Part shown: positions 46,057-57,300 of the stretch, one piece after another | Position numbering within the stretch: the stretch's first letter is position 1 | How the letters are laid out: each line of letters opens with the position of its first letter | Origin: Pseudacidovorax sp. RU35E | GTDB lineage: Bacteria; Pseudomonadota; Gammaproteobacteria; Burkholderiales; Burkholderiaceae_C | Reading direction: 5' to 3' | Length of the DNA: 64,000 nt | Assembly (NCBI RefSeq): GCF_900156165.1 | Contig: NZ_FTMY01000008.1 | Span: 1 to 64,000 of the forward strand | Program-made: the position numbers and the translations under genes | Notes under the pieces: generated by a model | The model's input: only the letters and a program-made list of their open reading frames with translations | Told to the model about the DNA's origin: nothing | The model's database searches: none

Positions 46057-46851
46057 ATGTTCCAGACCATCGCCCTCCATCCGGCCCCGACCGGGTCGCC
46101 GTCCGGCGGAAGCGGACGCTGCAAAGGCTGCCGCGAGGGAGAGACGCCGCTCTTTCCATTCAGCTTTGCCTACCAGCCGATCGTCGACGTGCCCGCCCGC
46201 AGCGTATGGGCGCACGAGGCACTGGTGCGCGGCCCGGGCGGCGAAGGCGCGATGACGGTGCTCGATCAGGTCAATGCCGACAACCGCTACCGCTTCGACC
46301 AGGCTTGCCGCGTCAACGCCATTCGCACGGCCGCCGACCTCGGCATGGACACCCGGCTGTCGATCAACTTCCTGCCGCAGGCCGTCTACCGGCCCGAGAT
46401 CTGCATCCGCACCACGCTCGAGGCGGCCGACAAATACGGCTTCCCACGCGACCGCATCGTGTTCGAGGTGACCGAGGGCGAGCGGGTGAGCGACGGCCCA
46501 TGGCTGGCGTCCATCCTCACCGAATACCAGCGCTGCGGCTTCCTCACCGCGATCGACGACTTCGGTGCCGGCTATGCGGGACTCACGCTGCTGGCCGACT
46601 TCCAGCCCGACATCGTGAAGCTGGACATGGCGCTGGTGCGCGATGTCGACAGCAGCCGGCCCCGGCAGGCGATAGCCCGCGGCATCCTGAGGATCTGCGA
46701 GGAACTGGCCATCACCGTCATCGCCGAAGGCGTGGAGACGGCCGGCGAGCGCGACTTCTTCGCCCACGAGGGCGTGCGGCTGATGCAGGGCTACCTGTTC
46801 GCCCGGCCCTGCTTCGAAGGGCTGGCCCCCGTGACCAACGTCGCCGGCTGA
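46057..46851 (+). CDS. Stand-alone EAL-domain cyclic-di-GMP phosphodiesterase
   Basis: A 264-residue cytoplasmic EAL protein, predicted to hydrolyse cyclic di-GMP to pGpG. All key residues are visible: Glu in HEALVRGPG, Asn in SINFLPQ, Glu in IVFEVTEGE, the DD pair in AIDDFGAGYAG, Lys in IVKLDMALV, Glu in VIAEGVET and Gln in LMQGYLFARP. No GGDEF, PAS or membrane segment is present. A short N-terminal extension carries a CxxC pair (GRCKGCREGE), possibly a metal or redox site. ATG 46057 was chosen over an in-frame GTG at 46045. Confidence 0.92.
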   Translation: MFQTIALHPAPTGSPSGGSGRCKGCREGETPLFPFSFAYQPIVDVPARSVWAHEALVRGPGGEGAMTVLDQVNADNRYRFDQACRVNAIRTAADLGMDTRLSINFLPQAVYRPEICIRTTLEAADKYGFPRDRIVFEVTEGERVSDGPWLASILTEYQRCGFLTAIDDFGAGYAGLTLLADFQPDIVKLDMALVRDVDSSRPRQAIARGILRICEELAITVIAEGVETAGERDFFAHEGVRLMQGYLFARPCFEGLAPVTNVAG

Positions 46852-46876
46852 ACGGCGCACAGGCGCGCCGGGCAGT

Positions 46877-48217
46877 TCACGCCGGCAGCACCAGCAGCGC
46901 GCGGAAGTCGTTCACGTTGGTGTGGGTGGGGCCGGTGACCAGCAGGTCGTCCAGCGCACCGAAGAAACCGTAGGCGTCGTTGCGGTCCAGGTGGTCCGAC
47001 AGCTTGAGGCCACGGCTCTGCGCGCGCGTCAGCGTGTCGGGCGCCACGAAGGCACCGGCGTTGTCCTCCACGCCGTCGATGCCGTCCGTGTCGGCGGCCA
47101 GGGCCCACACGCCCGCCTGCCCCATCAGGGCGCCCGCCAACCCCATGCAGAACTCGCCCGCGCGGCCCCCCCGTCCCTTGGGACTGCCGGCGGGCCGCGC
47201 ACGCACGGTCACCGTGGTCTCGCCGCCCGACAGGATCACGCAGGGACGCGCGAAGGGTGTGCCGTGCTGGGCCACCGCGCGGGCCAGGGCGGCATGCACC
47301 TTGCCGACCTCGCGCGATTCGCCCTCCATCTCGTCGCTCAGCACATGGGCCTCGATGCCGGCCTCGCGCGCCGCATGGGCCGCGGCCTCCAGCGACTGGC
47401 GCGGCGTCGCGATCAGGTGCACCGCATGGCCGTCGAACACGGCATCGCCGGGCTTGGGCGTCTCCAGGCAGCCGCCGCGCAGGCCTTCCATGACGGGCGT
47501 CGGCACCTCGATGCCGTAACGCTGCAGGATGGCGATGGCCTGCGCGCAGGTGCTGGCGTCGGGCACGGTCGGCCCACTGGCGATCACCGCCGGATCGTCG
47601 CCGGGCACGTCGCTGATGGTGAGCGTCACCACACGCGCCGGTGCACAGGCCGCTGCCAGCCGGCCGCCCTTGATGCGCGAGAGGTGCTTGCGCACGCAGT
47701 TCATCTCGCCGATGTGTGCGCCCGATTCGAGCAGCTGGCGGTTGATGCGCTGCTTGTCCTCCAGCGTCAGGCTGTCGGCCGGCAGCGTGAGCAGGGCCGA
47801 GCCCCCGCCGGAGATCAGGCACAGCACCAGGTCGTCGGCCGTGAGGCCCTGCGTGAGCGCCAGCATGCGTTCGGCCGCGCGCAGGCCGGCGGCATCGGGC
47901 ACCGGGTGCGCGGCCTCGACCAGTTCGATGCGCGAAGGCAGACCCGCCGGCCGCGGCGGGATGTGGCCGTAGCGCGTGACGACCAGGCCCGACAGTGGGG
48001 CGTCCTGCGGCCACAGGGCCTCGAGCGCCTGCACCATCGAGCCCCCGGCCTTGCCGGCGCCCAGCACCAGCGTGCGCCCGCGCGGCGGCGGCGGCAGATG
48101 TCCACCCATGCGTGCCAGCGGCAGTGCCTGGTGCACCGCCACCCGGTAGAGGTGTTCGAGGAAGGCACGCGGCTGATGGCGCGGATCGGGTGTGGACGCG
48201 GTGTCGGATGCGATCAT
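46877..48217 (-). CDS. Glycerate 2-kinase (DUF4147/MOFRL family)
   Basis: A 446-residue type-2 glycerate kinase, converting D-glycerate to 2-phosphoglycerate. LVLGAGKAGGSMVQALEALW and LCLISGGGSALLTLP form the N-terminal phosphate and substrate sites, and VILSGGETTVTVRARP, GRGGRAGEF, ADTDGIDG and HTNVNDFRALLV belong to the C-terminal MOFRL region. Glycerate could come from glyoxylate released in purine degradation or from aldarate metabolism; both are represented in the window. The start at ATG 48217 has GGAG nine bases upstream; ATG 48232 would add five residues. It is divergent from the 8-oxoguanine deaminase gene. Confidence 0.9.
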   Translation of the reverse strand: MIASDTASTPDPRHQPRAFLEHLYRVAVHQALPLARMGGHLPPPPRGRTLVLGAGKAGGSMVQALEALWPQDAPLSGLVVTRYGHIPPRPAGLPSRIELVEAAHPVPDAAGLRAAERMLALTQGLTADDLVLCLISGGGSALLTLPADSLTLEDKQRINRQLLESGAHIGEMNCVRKHLSRIKGGRLAAACAPARVVTLTISDVPGDDPAVIASGPTVPDASTCAQAIAILQRYGIEVPTPVMEGLRGGCLETPKPGDAVFDGHAVHLIATPRQSLEAAAHAAREAGIEAHVLSDEMEGESREVGKVHAALARAVAQHGTPFARPCVILSGGETTVTVRARPAGSPKGRGGRAGEFCMGLAGALMGQAGVWALAADTDGIDGVEDNAGAFVAPDTLTRAQSRGLKLSDHLDRNDAYGFFGALDDLLVTGPTHTNVNDFRALLVLPA

Positions 48218-48233
48218 GTTCGTTGTCTCCATG

Positions 48234-48256
48234 GGCCGCGGGCGGTTGCCGCGGCC
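48234..48256. promoter_or_regulatory. Inverted repeat between glycerate kinase and 8-oxoguanine deaminase
   Basis: GGCCGCGG and CCGCGGCC form a perfect 8-bp inverted repeat with a 7-nt spacer in the 65-bp divergent gap. It could be an operator for both genes; its GC richness makes chance more likely than for the other palindromes. Confidence 0.35.
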
Positions 48257-48282
48257 TTCGATTGCGCAAGAGGAATGTACTG

Positions 48283-49677
48283 ATGAAAACCCTGCTGATC
48301 CGCAACGCGGCCTGCGTCGCGACCTTCGACGATGCGCGCACCGAACTGCGCGACGCCTCGGTGCTGGTGCGCGGCCATCGCGTCGAGGCCGTCGGCCCCG
48401 CGGCCGAACTGCCGCAGCAGGCCGACGAGGTGATCGATGCCCGCGGCCATCTGGTGATGCCGGGGCTGGTCAACACCCACCACCACATGTACCAGTCGCT
48501 CACGCGCGCCATTCCGGCCACGCAGGACGCGGAGCTGTTCGGCTGGCTGCGTGGCCTCTATCCCATCTGGGCCGGGCTCACGCCCGAGATGGTGCAGGTC
48601 TCCACGCAGGTCGCCATGGCCGAGCTGCTGATGTCGGGCTGCACCACCAGCAGCGACCATCTCTACATCTATCCCAACGGCGTGCGGCTGGAGGACAGCA
48701 TCGAGGCCGCGCAGGCCATCGGCATGCGCTTCGTCGCCTCGCGCGGCGCCATGAGCCTGGGCCAGTCCAAGGGCGGCCTGCCGCCCGACCGCGTGGTGGA
48801 GGACGAGGAAGCCATCCTGCGCGACACCGAGCGCCTGATCACCACCTGGCACGACCGCAGCCATGGCGCCATGGTCAACGTGGCGGTGGCGCCCTGCTCG
48901 CCCTTCTCGGTCAGCCGCGAGCTGATGCGCGATGCCGCAGCCCTGGCCCGTCGGCATGGCGTGCGCCTGCACACCCACCTGGCCGAGAACGACCACGACA
49001 TCGCCTTCACCCGCGAGAAGTTCAGTTGCACGCCGGCCGAGTACGCGCAGGAGCTGGGCTGGCTGGGCGACGACGTCTGGCATGCCCACTGCGTGAAGCT
49101 GGACGAGGCCGGCATCGGCCTGTTCGCGCGCACGCGCACCGGCGTGGCCCACTGCCCCTGCAGCAACATGCGCCTGGCCTCGGGCCTGGCGCCCATCCGC
49201 CGCATGCTGGACGCCGGCGTGCCGGTGGGTCTGGGCGTGGACGGCAGCGCCAGCAACGACGGCGCGCACATGGTGGGCGAGGCGCGGCAGGCGCTGCTGC
49301 TGGCGCGGGTGCGGCGCTCGCTCGATGCCTTCGGCTGCGACCATGGCCCGGCCGAGATGACCGCGCGCGACGCCCTGGCGATGGCCACCCGCGGCGGCGC
49401 CCAGGTGCTGGGGCGCGCCGACATCGGCCACCTGGCGCCCGGCATGTGCGCCGACCTGGCCCTCTTCGACCTGCGCACCCTGGGCTTCGCCGGTGGCGCG
49501 GTGCACGACCCGGTCGCCAGCCTGCTGCTGTGCGCCAGCCCGCAGGCGGCGTACACGGTGGTCAACGGACGGATGGTGGTACGCGAAGGCCAGTTGGCGA
49601 CGGTCGAGCTTCAGCCGCTGGTGGAGCGGCACAACCGGCTGGCCCGAGACCTGGCCGAGGCCGCGCGAAGCATCTGA
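48283..49677 (+). CDS. 8-oxoguanine deaminase (amidohydrolase family)
   Basis: A 464-residue metal-dependent hydrolase with N- and C-terminal beta-sandwich strands around a TIM barrel. Zinc ligands are in MPGLVNTHHHMYQSLTRAIP, HTHLAEND, the HAHCVKLDE segment and LGVDGSASNDGAHM. The sequence belongs to the group of P. aeruginosa 8-oxoguanine deaminase (Pa0142), which also resembles hydroxydechloroatrazine hydrolases. It would convert 8-oxoguanine to urate and ammonia, feeding PuuD, encoded convergently next to it. Guanine or isocytosine deamination are alternatives. The ATG gives MKTLLIRNAACVATFDDART; no strong ribosome site precedes it (AAGAGGAA is about 10 bases upstream). Confidence 0.87.
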   Translation: MKTLLIRNAACVATFDDARTELRDASVLVRGHRVEAVGPAAELPQQADEVIDARGHLVMPGLVNTHHHMYQSLTRAIPATQDAELFGWLRGLYPIWAGLTPEMVQVSTQVAMAELLMSGCTTSSDHLYIYPNGVRLEDSIEAAQAIGMRFVASRGAMSLGQSKGGLPPDRVVEDEEAILRDTERLITTWHDRSHGAMVNVAVAPCSPFSVSRELMRDAAALARRHGVRLHTHLAENDHDIAFTREKFSCTPAEYAQELGWLGDDVWHAHCVKLDEAGIGLFARTRTGVAHCPCSNMRLASGLAPIRRMLDAGVPVGLGVDGSASNDGAHMVGEARQALLLARVRRSLDAFGCDHGPAEMTARDALAMATRGGAQVLGRADIGHLAPGMCADLALFDLRTLGFAGGAVHDPVASLLLCASPQAAYTVVNGRMVVREGQLATVELQPLVERHNRLARDLAEAARSI

Positions 49678-49712
49678 TCGAAAGGCCGCGGAGCAGGCCA
49701 CGCGGGCGACAT

Positions 49713-49821
49713 CCGCGGAACCGGCCTTGGCCTGTCCTGAGCCCGTCGAAGGGCCGGGCCGCAGGATGTGCCCCCTGCAAGGGGGTGGGCGAAGCGACAC
49801 GAGGTGCGCGAAGCCTGGGGG
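49713..49821. repeat. Intergenic dispersed repeat, copy C
   Basis: Begins with CCGCGGAACCGGC (as copy A), then CCTGAGCCCGTCGAAGGG, a motif I recall as a widespread REP-like unit, and a CCCCCTGCAAGGGGG core with GCGAAGCGACACG and AGCCTGGGGGT (as copy D). It fills the gap between the convergent 8-oxoguanine deaminase and puuD genes. Confidence 0.5.
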
Positions 49822-51027
49822 TCAGTTCGTCTTCGCGCCGCCCTGGAACCAGCGGCCGATCAAGGCCCGCTCGGCCTCGGTGATGCCGGTGGCGTTGTTC
49901 ATCGGCATGATCTTCGTCACTACCACCTGCTGGTAGACGGCCTGCGCATGCGCGGCCACCTGGTCGGGTGAGTCGAGGCGCACGTTCTTCATCTGAACGG
50001 CGGCGCCGTGGCACAGGTAGCAGCGCTGCTCCAGCACCTTCTGCACCTCGGCATAGGCGACCGGCGCGGCCTGCGCGGCGGCGGGTTGCGGGGCAACCGG
50101 CGCAGGCTTCATCCAGACGATGGTCAGGCCCAGCACGGCGACGCCGAGCATGGCGTAGGGCAGCGGGTGCTTTGCGTTGCCCAGCTTCCAGCGATGGCGC
50201 ACCACGAAGAACTGCCGGATGGCGGCGCCGCCCAGCATGATCAGCAGCAGCACGATCCAGTTCTGCGGATGCGTGTAGGTGAAGCTGTAGTGGTTGCTCA
50301 GCATCGCGAACAGCACCGGCAGCGTGAAGTAGGTGTTGTGCACGCTGCGCTGCTTGCCGCGCTGGCCGTGGATGGGGTCCACCGGCTTGCCCTCGCGCAG
50401 GGCCGCCACGCTCTTGCGCTGGCCGGGGATGATCCAGAAGAACACGTTCGCGCTCATGGTCGTGGCCATCATGGCGCCCACCAGCAGGAAGGCCGCCCGG
50501 CCCGCGAACCACTGGCAGGCCAGCCAGGCCGCAAAGGCGATGAAGAGGGCGATCAGCACGCCGACGATGGTGTCGCCGTTCTTGCGCCGGCCGAAGATCT
50601 GGCAGATGGCGTCGTACACCATCCAGAACACGACGAAGAAGGCGAGCGCCACGGCGATGGCGGCGCCGGGCTGCCAGTCCATCTTGCTCTTGTCGATGAG
50701 ATAGGTGCTGGCGTTCCACAGGTACGACACCGTGAAGAGCGCGAAGCCGCTCAGCCAGGTGGAGTAGCTTTCCCAGAAGGACCAGTGCAGGTGCTCCGGG
50801 ATCTTCTTCGGCGCCACCGCGTACTTCTGCATGTTGTAGAAGCCGCCGCCATGCACGGCCCATTGCTCGCCGCCGACACCCTTGTCGAGCGACTCCGCGT
50901 CCTTGGGCTTCTCGAGGCTGTTGTCCAGCATCACGAAGTAGAAGGAGGCACCGATCCAGGCGATCGCGGTGATGACGTGGAGCCAGCGCAGCAGCAGGTT
51001 GGCCCAGTCGAGGTAATAGCTTTCCAT
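49822..51027 (-). CDS. puuD: Urate hydroxylase PuuD (membrane urate oxidase with cytochrome c domain)
   Basis: A 401-residue integral membrane protein. Residues about 1-310 contain roughly eight hydrophobic segments (WLHVITAIAWIGASFYFVML, then HGGGFYNMQKYAVAPKKIPE and HNTYFTLPVLFAMLSNHYSF). The C-terminal domain has a haem c site, QRCYLCHGAAVQ, and the axial-ligand region TKIMPMNNATG. This is the arrangement of PuuD, which oxidises urate to 5-hydroxyisourate and passes electrons to the respiratory chain rather than to oxygen. It takes the product of XdhAB and 8-oxoguanine deaminase. 5-Hydroxyisourate hydrolase is not in the window. Confidence 0.95.
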   Translation of the reverse strand: MESYYLDWANLLLRWLHVITAIAWIGASFYFVMLDNSLEKPKDAESLDKGVGGEQWAVHGGGFYNMQKYAVAPKKIPEHLHWSFWESYSTWLSGFALFTVSYLWNASTYLIDKSKMDWQPGAAIAVALAFFVVFWMVYDAICQIFGRRKNGDTIVGVLIALFIAFAAWLACQWFAGRAAFLLVGAMMATTMSANVFFWIIPGQRKSVAALREGKPVDPIHGQRGKQRSVHNTYFTLPVLFAMLSNHYSFTYTHPQNWIVLLLIMLGGAAIRQFFVVRHRWKLGNAKHPLPYAMLGVAVLGLTIVWMKPAPVAPQPAAAQAAPVAYAEVQKVLEQRCYLCHGAAVQMKNVRLDSPDQVAAHAQAVYQQVVVTKIMPMNNATGITEAERALIGRWFQGGAKTN

Positions 51028-51318
51028 TGCCTAACCCTGAAAGGTCGTTCCGTCCTGCTCACCACCGCGGGCGCTGTAAGCAGAGAAGAGCCGCGAACGC
51101 CGGGCACCGGGGGTTGGTGCACCTCATCGCTCCGCTGCGGCGGTTTGTTGTGGACGGGAGTGTATACAGTTTGCCGTCGCACAGCGGAGGCCGCGCGACA
51201 CCGCCCCGGGTTTTCACCGAGCGCGACGTACAGGGTGCAATAAGCATGCCGCTCGGCGCGGCCGGCCGTGCGCAATTACCGCAATCGCGGGTTGTGTTGC
51301 GCGACGGCCCGCCTGGGT
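51028..51318. promoter_or_regulatory. 291-bp gap between chpA and puuD
   Basis: No gene is visible. TGTATACA (51161-51168) is an 8-bp palindrome about 135 bp upstream of puuD and could be a GntR-type operator or a -10 element. Nearer the chpA stop, GGCCGTGCGCAA (51264-51275) pairs with TTGCGC-g-ACGGCC (51297-51309), a 12-bp stem with one bulge and a small inner hairpin in the loop; without a T-run it may end chpA transcription in a Rho-dependent way. Confidence 0.4.
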
Positions 51319-54300
51319 TCAGGACGCAGGCGCCTCGGCCTCCTCCGGGGCGGGCGCTGCGTAGCGGCGTACCAGCGCCAGCAGTTCGTCCTCGCCGTAG
51401 GGCTTGCCGAGGTAATGGTCCACGCCCAGCGCCTGCGCATGCTCGCGGTGCTTGCCGGCGATGCGCGAGGTGATCATCACCACCGGCAGGTTGGCCAGTT
51501 GCGCATCGGCGCGGATGTTGCGCACGAGGTCGAAGCCGTCCATGCGCGGCATCTCGATGTCCGACAGTACCAGCGCCGGCCGCTCGCCCTGCAGCAGTTC
51601 GAGCGCCTGCAGGCCGTCGGCGGCCAGCGCCACCCGCCAGCCTTCGCGCTGCAGCAGGCGCTGCGTGACACGACGCACGGTGATGGAATCGTCCACCACC
51701 ATCACCAGCGGCACCTGGGCCGACGCGCGGCCCTCGTGGCCGGGCGCGTCGTGCGCGGGCAGGTCCAGGGCCACGCGCTGGCGCCGCCGCGCCTGACCGC
51801 CATGCAGGGTGCCCAGCACCACGGGGTTGTGGATCATCACCACGGCCCCCGACGCCAGCACCGTGACGCCCACCAGCCCGGGCACGCGCGACAGCTGCGG
51901 CCCCAGGTTCTTGACCACCACTTCCTGGCTGCCCAGCACCTCGTCCACATGCAGCAGCACACGCTGCGCGGCGCTGCGCACCACGACGACGGTGTTGGCG
52001 CGTCCAGGCGGCTGTTCGCTGGCGTCGGAGGCCTGCAGCAGCGCACCCGCCCAGTAGAAGGGCAGGCTTTCGCCACCGTAGCCGCCGTGTGCCTCGGCAT
52101 AGGCCTGCGCCAGTTCGGTGGCGCCGGCACGCTGCACCAGTTCCACCAGACTGGCCGGCACACCGAAGGTCAGGTCGCCGGCGCGCAGCATCACCACCTG
52201 GGTCACGGCCGTGGTGAGCGGCAGCACCAAGCGGAATTCGGTGCCCTGCCCGGCCATGCTGCGGGTTTCGATGCGGCCGCCCAGGGCCGTGACCTCGGCG
52301 CGGACCACATCCATGCCGATGCCGCGGCCGGCCAGCTCCGACACCTCGTTCGCAGTGGTGAAGCCGGGACGGAAAACCAGTTCGGCCAGCGCCTGCTCGT
52401 CCAGCGGCGCGCCGGGCGCGATCAGGCCCTGCGTCTCGGCGCGGTCGCGGATGCGCTCGGCCCGAAGGCCGCCGCCGTCGTCGGCAAAGCGGATGGCGAT
52501 GTCGTTGCCGTCCTGGCGCATCTCCACGCGCAGCTGCCCGGTGGCCGGCTTGCCGGCACGCTCGCGCTCCACCGGCGGCTCGATGCCGTGCACCACCGCG
52601 TTGCGCAGCAGATGCTCGAAGGCCGGCGCGATGCGGTCGAGCACCCCGCGGTCCATCTCCACCTCGCCGCCCAGCAGGTCGAGCGTCACCGGCTTGCCGG
52701 TCTCCTTGGAGGCCTGCCGCACCACGCGATAGAGACGCTCGGCAAGGTTGTCGAAGGCCACCATGCGCGTGCGCAGCAGCGAGCGCTGCAGCTCGCGCGT
52801 CTGACGCGCCTGGGTCTGCAGGCCGTCCTCGGCGACCTGCACGGTGCGCTGCAGCGTGCGGTGGACGGCGGCCACGTCGTCCACCGACTCGGCCATCATG
52901 CGGGTGAGTTCCTGCACCCGGGTGAAGCGATCGAACTCCAGCGGATCGAAGCCCTGCGCGTCGCGCGACTGCATCTGGCGCGACTGCATCTGGCTTTCGG
53001 CCTGCACCTCCAGGTCGCGCAGCTGCTGGCGCAACCGCTGCAGGTTGCTGGTGAGGTCGCCCAGCGCCCCGCGCAACTGCTCGACCGAGGCCTCCACGCG
53101 CCCACGGGTGATGGTGACCTCGCCGGCCTCGGCCATCAGCCGGTCCAGCAATTGCGCGCGGATGCGCACCAGCGGCCCGGCCGCTGCGGCGACCGTCGGC
53201 GTGGGAATGGGCAATGCGGCCGCCAGGGCCTGTTCGAGTCCGGGGGGACGGCGGCCTTCGGCGCGGCGGTCCGCCACCGCGGCCGACTCGGCACCGGGGG
53301 CCTCGGGATTGCGGTCGGCCAGTGCGGCGGCGCCTGTCTCCACCCGCAGGGCCGGCGCACTGTGCTCGGCGGCCACCGAGTCGGCGGCCTGCTGCTGCCG
53401 CCGCGCCTCGTCGGCGGAATCGGCGGCACGCAGCCGGTCGAATTCGGCCTGCAGCGCATCCAGCCGGCCCAGGGCCTGCTCCAGCGCGCCGCGCACGGCC
53501 TCGCCCAGACCCAGCGGCTCCAGGGCCGACTCCATCTGGTGGGCACGCTGGCCCAGGCGCATGGCGCCGGCGAGCCGGGCACTGCCCTTGAGGGTGTGCA
53601 GTGCGCGCAGCACCTGCGCCCGCGCGTCGCCGTCGGCCGGTTCGGCGGCCCAGGCGCGCAGCGCGCGGCTCAGCTCGGGCAGCAGTTCGGCGGCCTCTTC
53701 CTCGAAGATGGGGAAGAGTTCGTGGTCGACCGCGTCCTGCACGGCGCCGAGTTCATCCTCCGGCTCCAGCGCCACATCGGGCCCGAGCGCGGAGGCCGGC
53801 GTGCCTGGTGACATCGGCTCGGCCACGGGGACCGCAAGCAGTGCGCGAAGCCGATCCGGCAGGCCGGCGGCAGGCGCCTTGACGAAGCCGGCCGCGAACT
53901 GGTGCAGCAGCCTGCGGATTTCCTGCGCCGCCTCGACCAGCACGGCCGCCTCGGCCGTCCCTGCACGGTGCTCGCCCTGCAGGTGCTGCAACACCTGCTC
54001 CACGAGACGCGCCAGCTCGGACAGCAGCGCAAAGCCGACGGTGGCAGAACTGCCGGCCAGCGAATGCGCCGCGGCGACGGCGTCATCGGGCAGTCGGCGT
54101 TCCGGCACTTCGGCCCAGGCGGCCAGCCGTTCGGCGAGCTGGCGCGACCAGTCCTCGGCCTCGCTCAGGTAGACGTTGTAGAGGGCCTGCGGAATGCGCA
54201 GACCGCCGACCAACCGCACCTCGTCCGGCGCGATGCGCGGCAGCGGGTCGGACCCGGGCGGCGCGGGCTCAGGCGCGACGGCCTGCGCCGGCTCGGGTTG

Positions 54301-57300
54301 CGGCTCCGGCTCCGGCTCCGGGTACGGATGGGGCACGGCGGGCGCTTGCGCCGCTTCCAGTTCAGGCACGGGCGGCGCCGCCACAGAATCGTCGGCCGGT
54401 GCAGGCTGCGGCGCATCGGATGCCTGCTCCCCGGCGCCGCCCGAGGGCAGCGACTTGTTGGCAGCCGCCAGGCCGTCGTCGTCCGTCGCTTCGGACCGCA
54501 CCATCGACAGCTCGAAATCCACCCCATAGCCCGGCGCCAGGGGGACCGATTCCTCGGCAGGCTCGGCCTGGGCCGTGCGCTCGAAGTCGGCAGCCGTCTG
54601 GTCGTCGAACTCGGCCTCCTCATCCTCGCGCCGGATGGGCGCAGGCAAGGTGGGCGGCTCGTCGAAGGCGAGCTCCTCCTCCATGCGGGTGTGACCGAAG
54701 CCGGGCAGCGGCGGCGGCACGCGCGGCGAAGGCGGCGGATCAGGCAGCAGGTAGTCGAGGTCCGCCGGCCGGGTCGGGCCACCCAGATCGAGGTCGAGAT
54801 CGGGCAGCAGGTCGGGCTCTTCGACCGGCGCAGGCAGCGGCTCCAGGGGCGCAGGCAGCGTGGTGGCCTCGAAGTCCGGCTCGAAGATGGGCAGCGCCTG
54901 CAAAGGCGCAGGCGGCGGAGCCGGGACGGCCCTCGGACCCTGCGGATCGTCTGCCGACTTCGCGGCCTCCGAGTGCCGCGGCGACGCCGGCAGCGCCACC
55001 GGCTCGGGCGCGGCGATGAGGGCCCGCATGGGCGCCAGCCAGGGCTCGCTCGGCGGCGGCGTGCCACCGCCGGCGATGGCTTCGATCCAGGCGGCAAAGC
55101 CGGGCAACGCGCCCTGCAGCGCCGCCATCAGCGGGGCGTCGGCCCGACGTTGCTCGGCCAACCAGGTGTTGAGGACCTGCTCGCAGGACCAGGCGGCGTC
55201 GCCCACCTCGGCCAGCCCCACCATCCGGGCGCTGCCCTTGAGCGTGTGGAAGGCACGGCGCAGGACCGTGAGTTCATCGCCGCTGCCGGGCGGCTGGGCC
55301 AGCGACTGCAGCGCGACACGGGCGGACTGCAGCACCTCGCGTGCCTCGTCCAGGAAGATGGCGCGCAGGTCGTCCTCGTCCAGCTCGGCCACGTCCATGC
55401 CCGGTGGCAATGCCGCCTCCGGCCGGGCCGGACCGGGGGACGCTGGCGCCATCGGCGGCGTTTGCCAGGTCTCGGCGGCGCGGCTGAAGGCTTCCAGCGC
55501 CGGCGCCACGACGGGCTCGGGGGCCGTCCGGGGTGCGGGCGCCGCCACCTCGGCCAGGCGTTGGGCGATCTGCGCATCCACCGCACGCGCGCTCTCGTCG
55601 TCCCCGGCCGGCGACTCGTCCTGCGGCGGGGCGGCCGGCGCCGGTGCGCCCTGGCGGCCCATGAGGGGATCGAGCCGGCCGGCCAGCTCGTCGAAGACGA
55701 AGAGCCGCCGTGCCAGCGCGGGCTGGTAGGCCAGCATGTCGATCAGGAAGCCGAGCGCGCCCAGGTTGTGGCCCAGGCGCTCGACGCCGGGCGCCTCGGG
55801 CGCGATCTGCCCTTGGCCGGCGCCTTCGGCCAGCAATTGCTCCACATCCTCGCGCATGCGCTGAACGGCGCGCGCGGCCTGGTCCAGGCCCAGCACCGAC
55901 AGCACGCCACGCATCTGCGTGAGCTGGGCGGGCACGGCGCGCAGCACGCTGCCGTCCCCCGGCCGGCGGAAGAACTGGTCGAGCGACTTCTCCAGCTCGC
56001 CCAGGTGGGCGCGCAGCTCGTCCACCACGGTGCCCAGGCTCTGCCGGTCGCTCACGCGGTGGTAGAGCGCCTCCATCCACGGCGCCAGCGGTTCCGAGGG
56101 CGCCCCGCTGCGGGCACGCTCGATGCGGCCGGCCAGCTGCACGATGCGCTCGGCCAGTTCGCGGTCCTGCGGGTCGAGGTCGTCGAAGGCGGCCTCCATG
56201 TGCAGCAGCGCCGTCGCCACTTCGAGCGCCAGCTCGGTCGAGGGCGGCTCACCGCGGTGGATGACCTCGCCCAGCACCTGGTCGAAGGCCTGCACCAGCG
56301 GCGCAGCCGCCGGGTACAGGCCCATCAGCGATTCGCCCAGCTGGGCGAAGCTGTCGGCCGCCGGGCGCAGGCGGTTGAGGTCGCCATCGGAGATGGCCGA
56401 CCAGCATTCCTTGGCGGCCTCGGCGCGGCGGCGGGCCTGCGCCAGCAGGGCCGGATCGAAGCGCCCGAAGCGGCGCTGCTCGTAATCGACCGGATCGCCG
56501 CGGCCCAGGCCCCAGGCCCGGCGCACGGTGGTCAGCAGCGGCAGCGGGCCGGGCGGGGGGGTCGGCACGCGCGCCTGGGCGCAGAAGAAGAGCAGGTCCT
56601 GCCCGAGCCGGTCGGCCACGGGCGCCGCGCCGCGGGCCAGGGCCGCGTACTGCAGCATCACGCGCGAGGCGGTGCGCCGCGCATAGGCGTCGGCCGGCAG
56701 CACGCCTGCCCCCAGGGCCTCGAAGAAGGCGCCGGCCAGCAGCCAGAAGCCGGCGGATGGCGTGCCGGGCGCCTGCCCCGCCATCAGTCGCAGGCACAGG
56801 GCCGCCAGGCGGCGGGCCGATTCGGCATGGCCACTCTTGACCACCGGCAGCAGGTCACGGTCCAGGCCGGCGCGGACCTGGGCATCGAGCACCAGCGGCG
56901 GCACGCCTTCGGGCCGCGGCAGCGGCGGCCAGGACCAGGGCTCGGGCCACAGGTCGGCGGGGTGGATGCGCTCGGCACCCGCCAGCTCCAGCATGTCGCG
57001 GTAATGGGGAAACAGCCCCAGCGCTGGCGCCGGCCGGCCGCCCATGAGCCGTGCCAGGAAGTCGGTCAGGGCGAAGCCGGCCCGCTCGATGGCGGCCACG
57101 GCGGACGCGGTCTGCACGGTCGGCTCGCGCAGGAGCCGCTGCACCGCCCATTCCATGCCCGAAGCCAGCCGCCCCGCCCCGCCCTGCCCCACCATCTGCA
57201 GCGCGCCGGCTGCCTGGTGCAGGTGATGGACGGCGGCCTTCAATTCGGCCTCGTCGCCCGCCTGCCCCGGCGCGTGCCCCAGCTGATGCCGGTGCACCGC

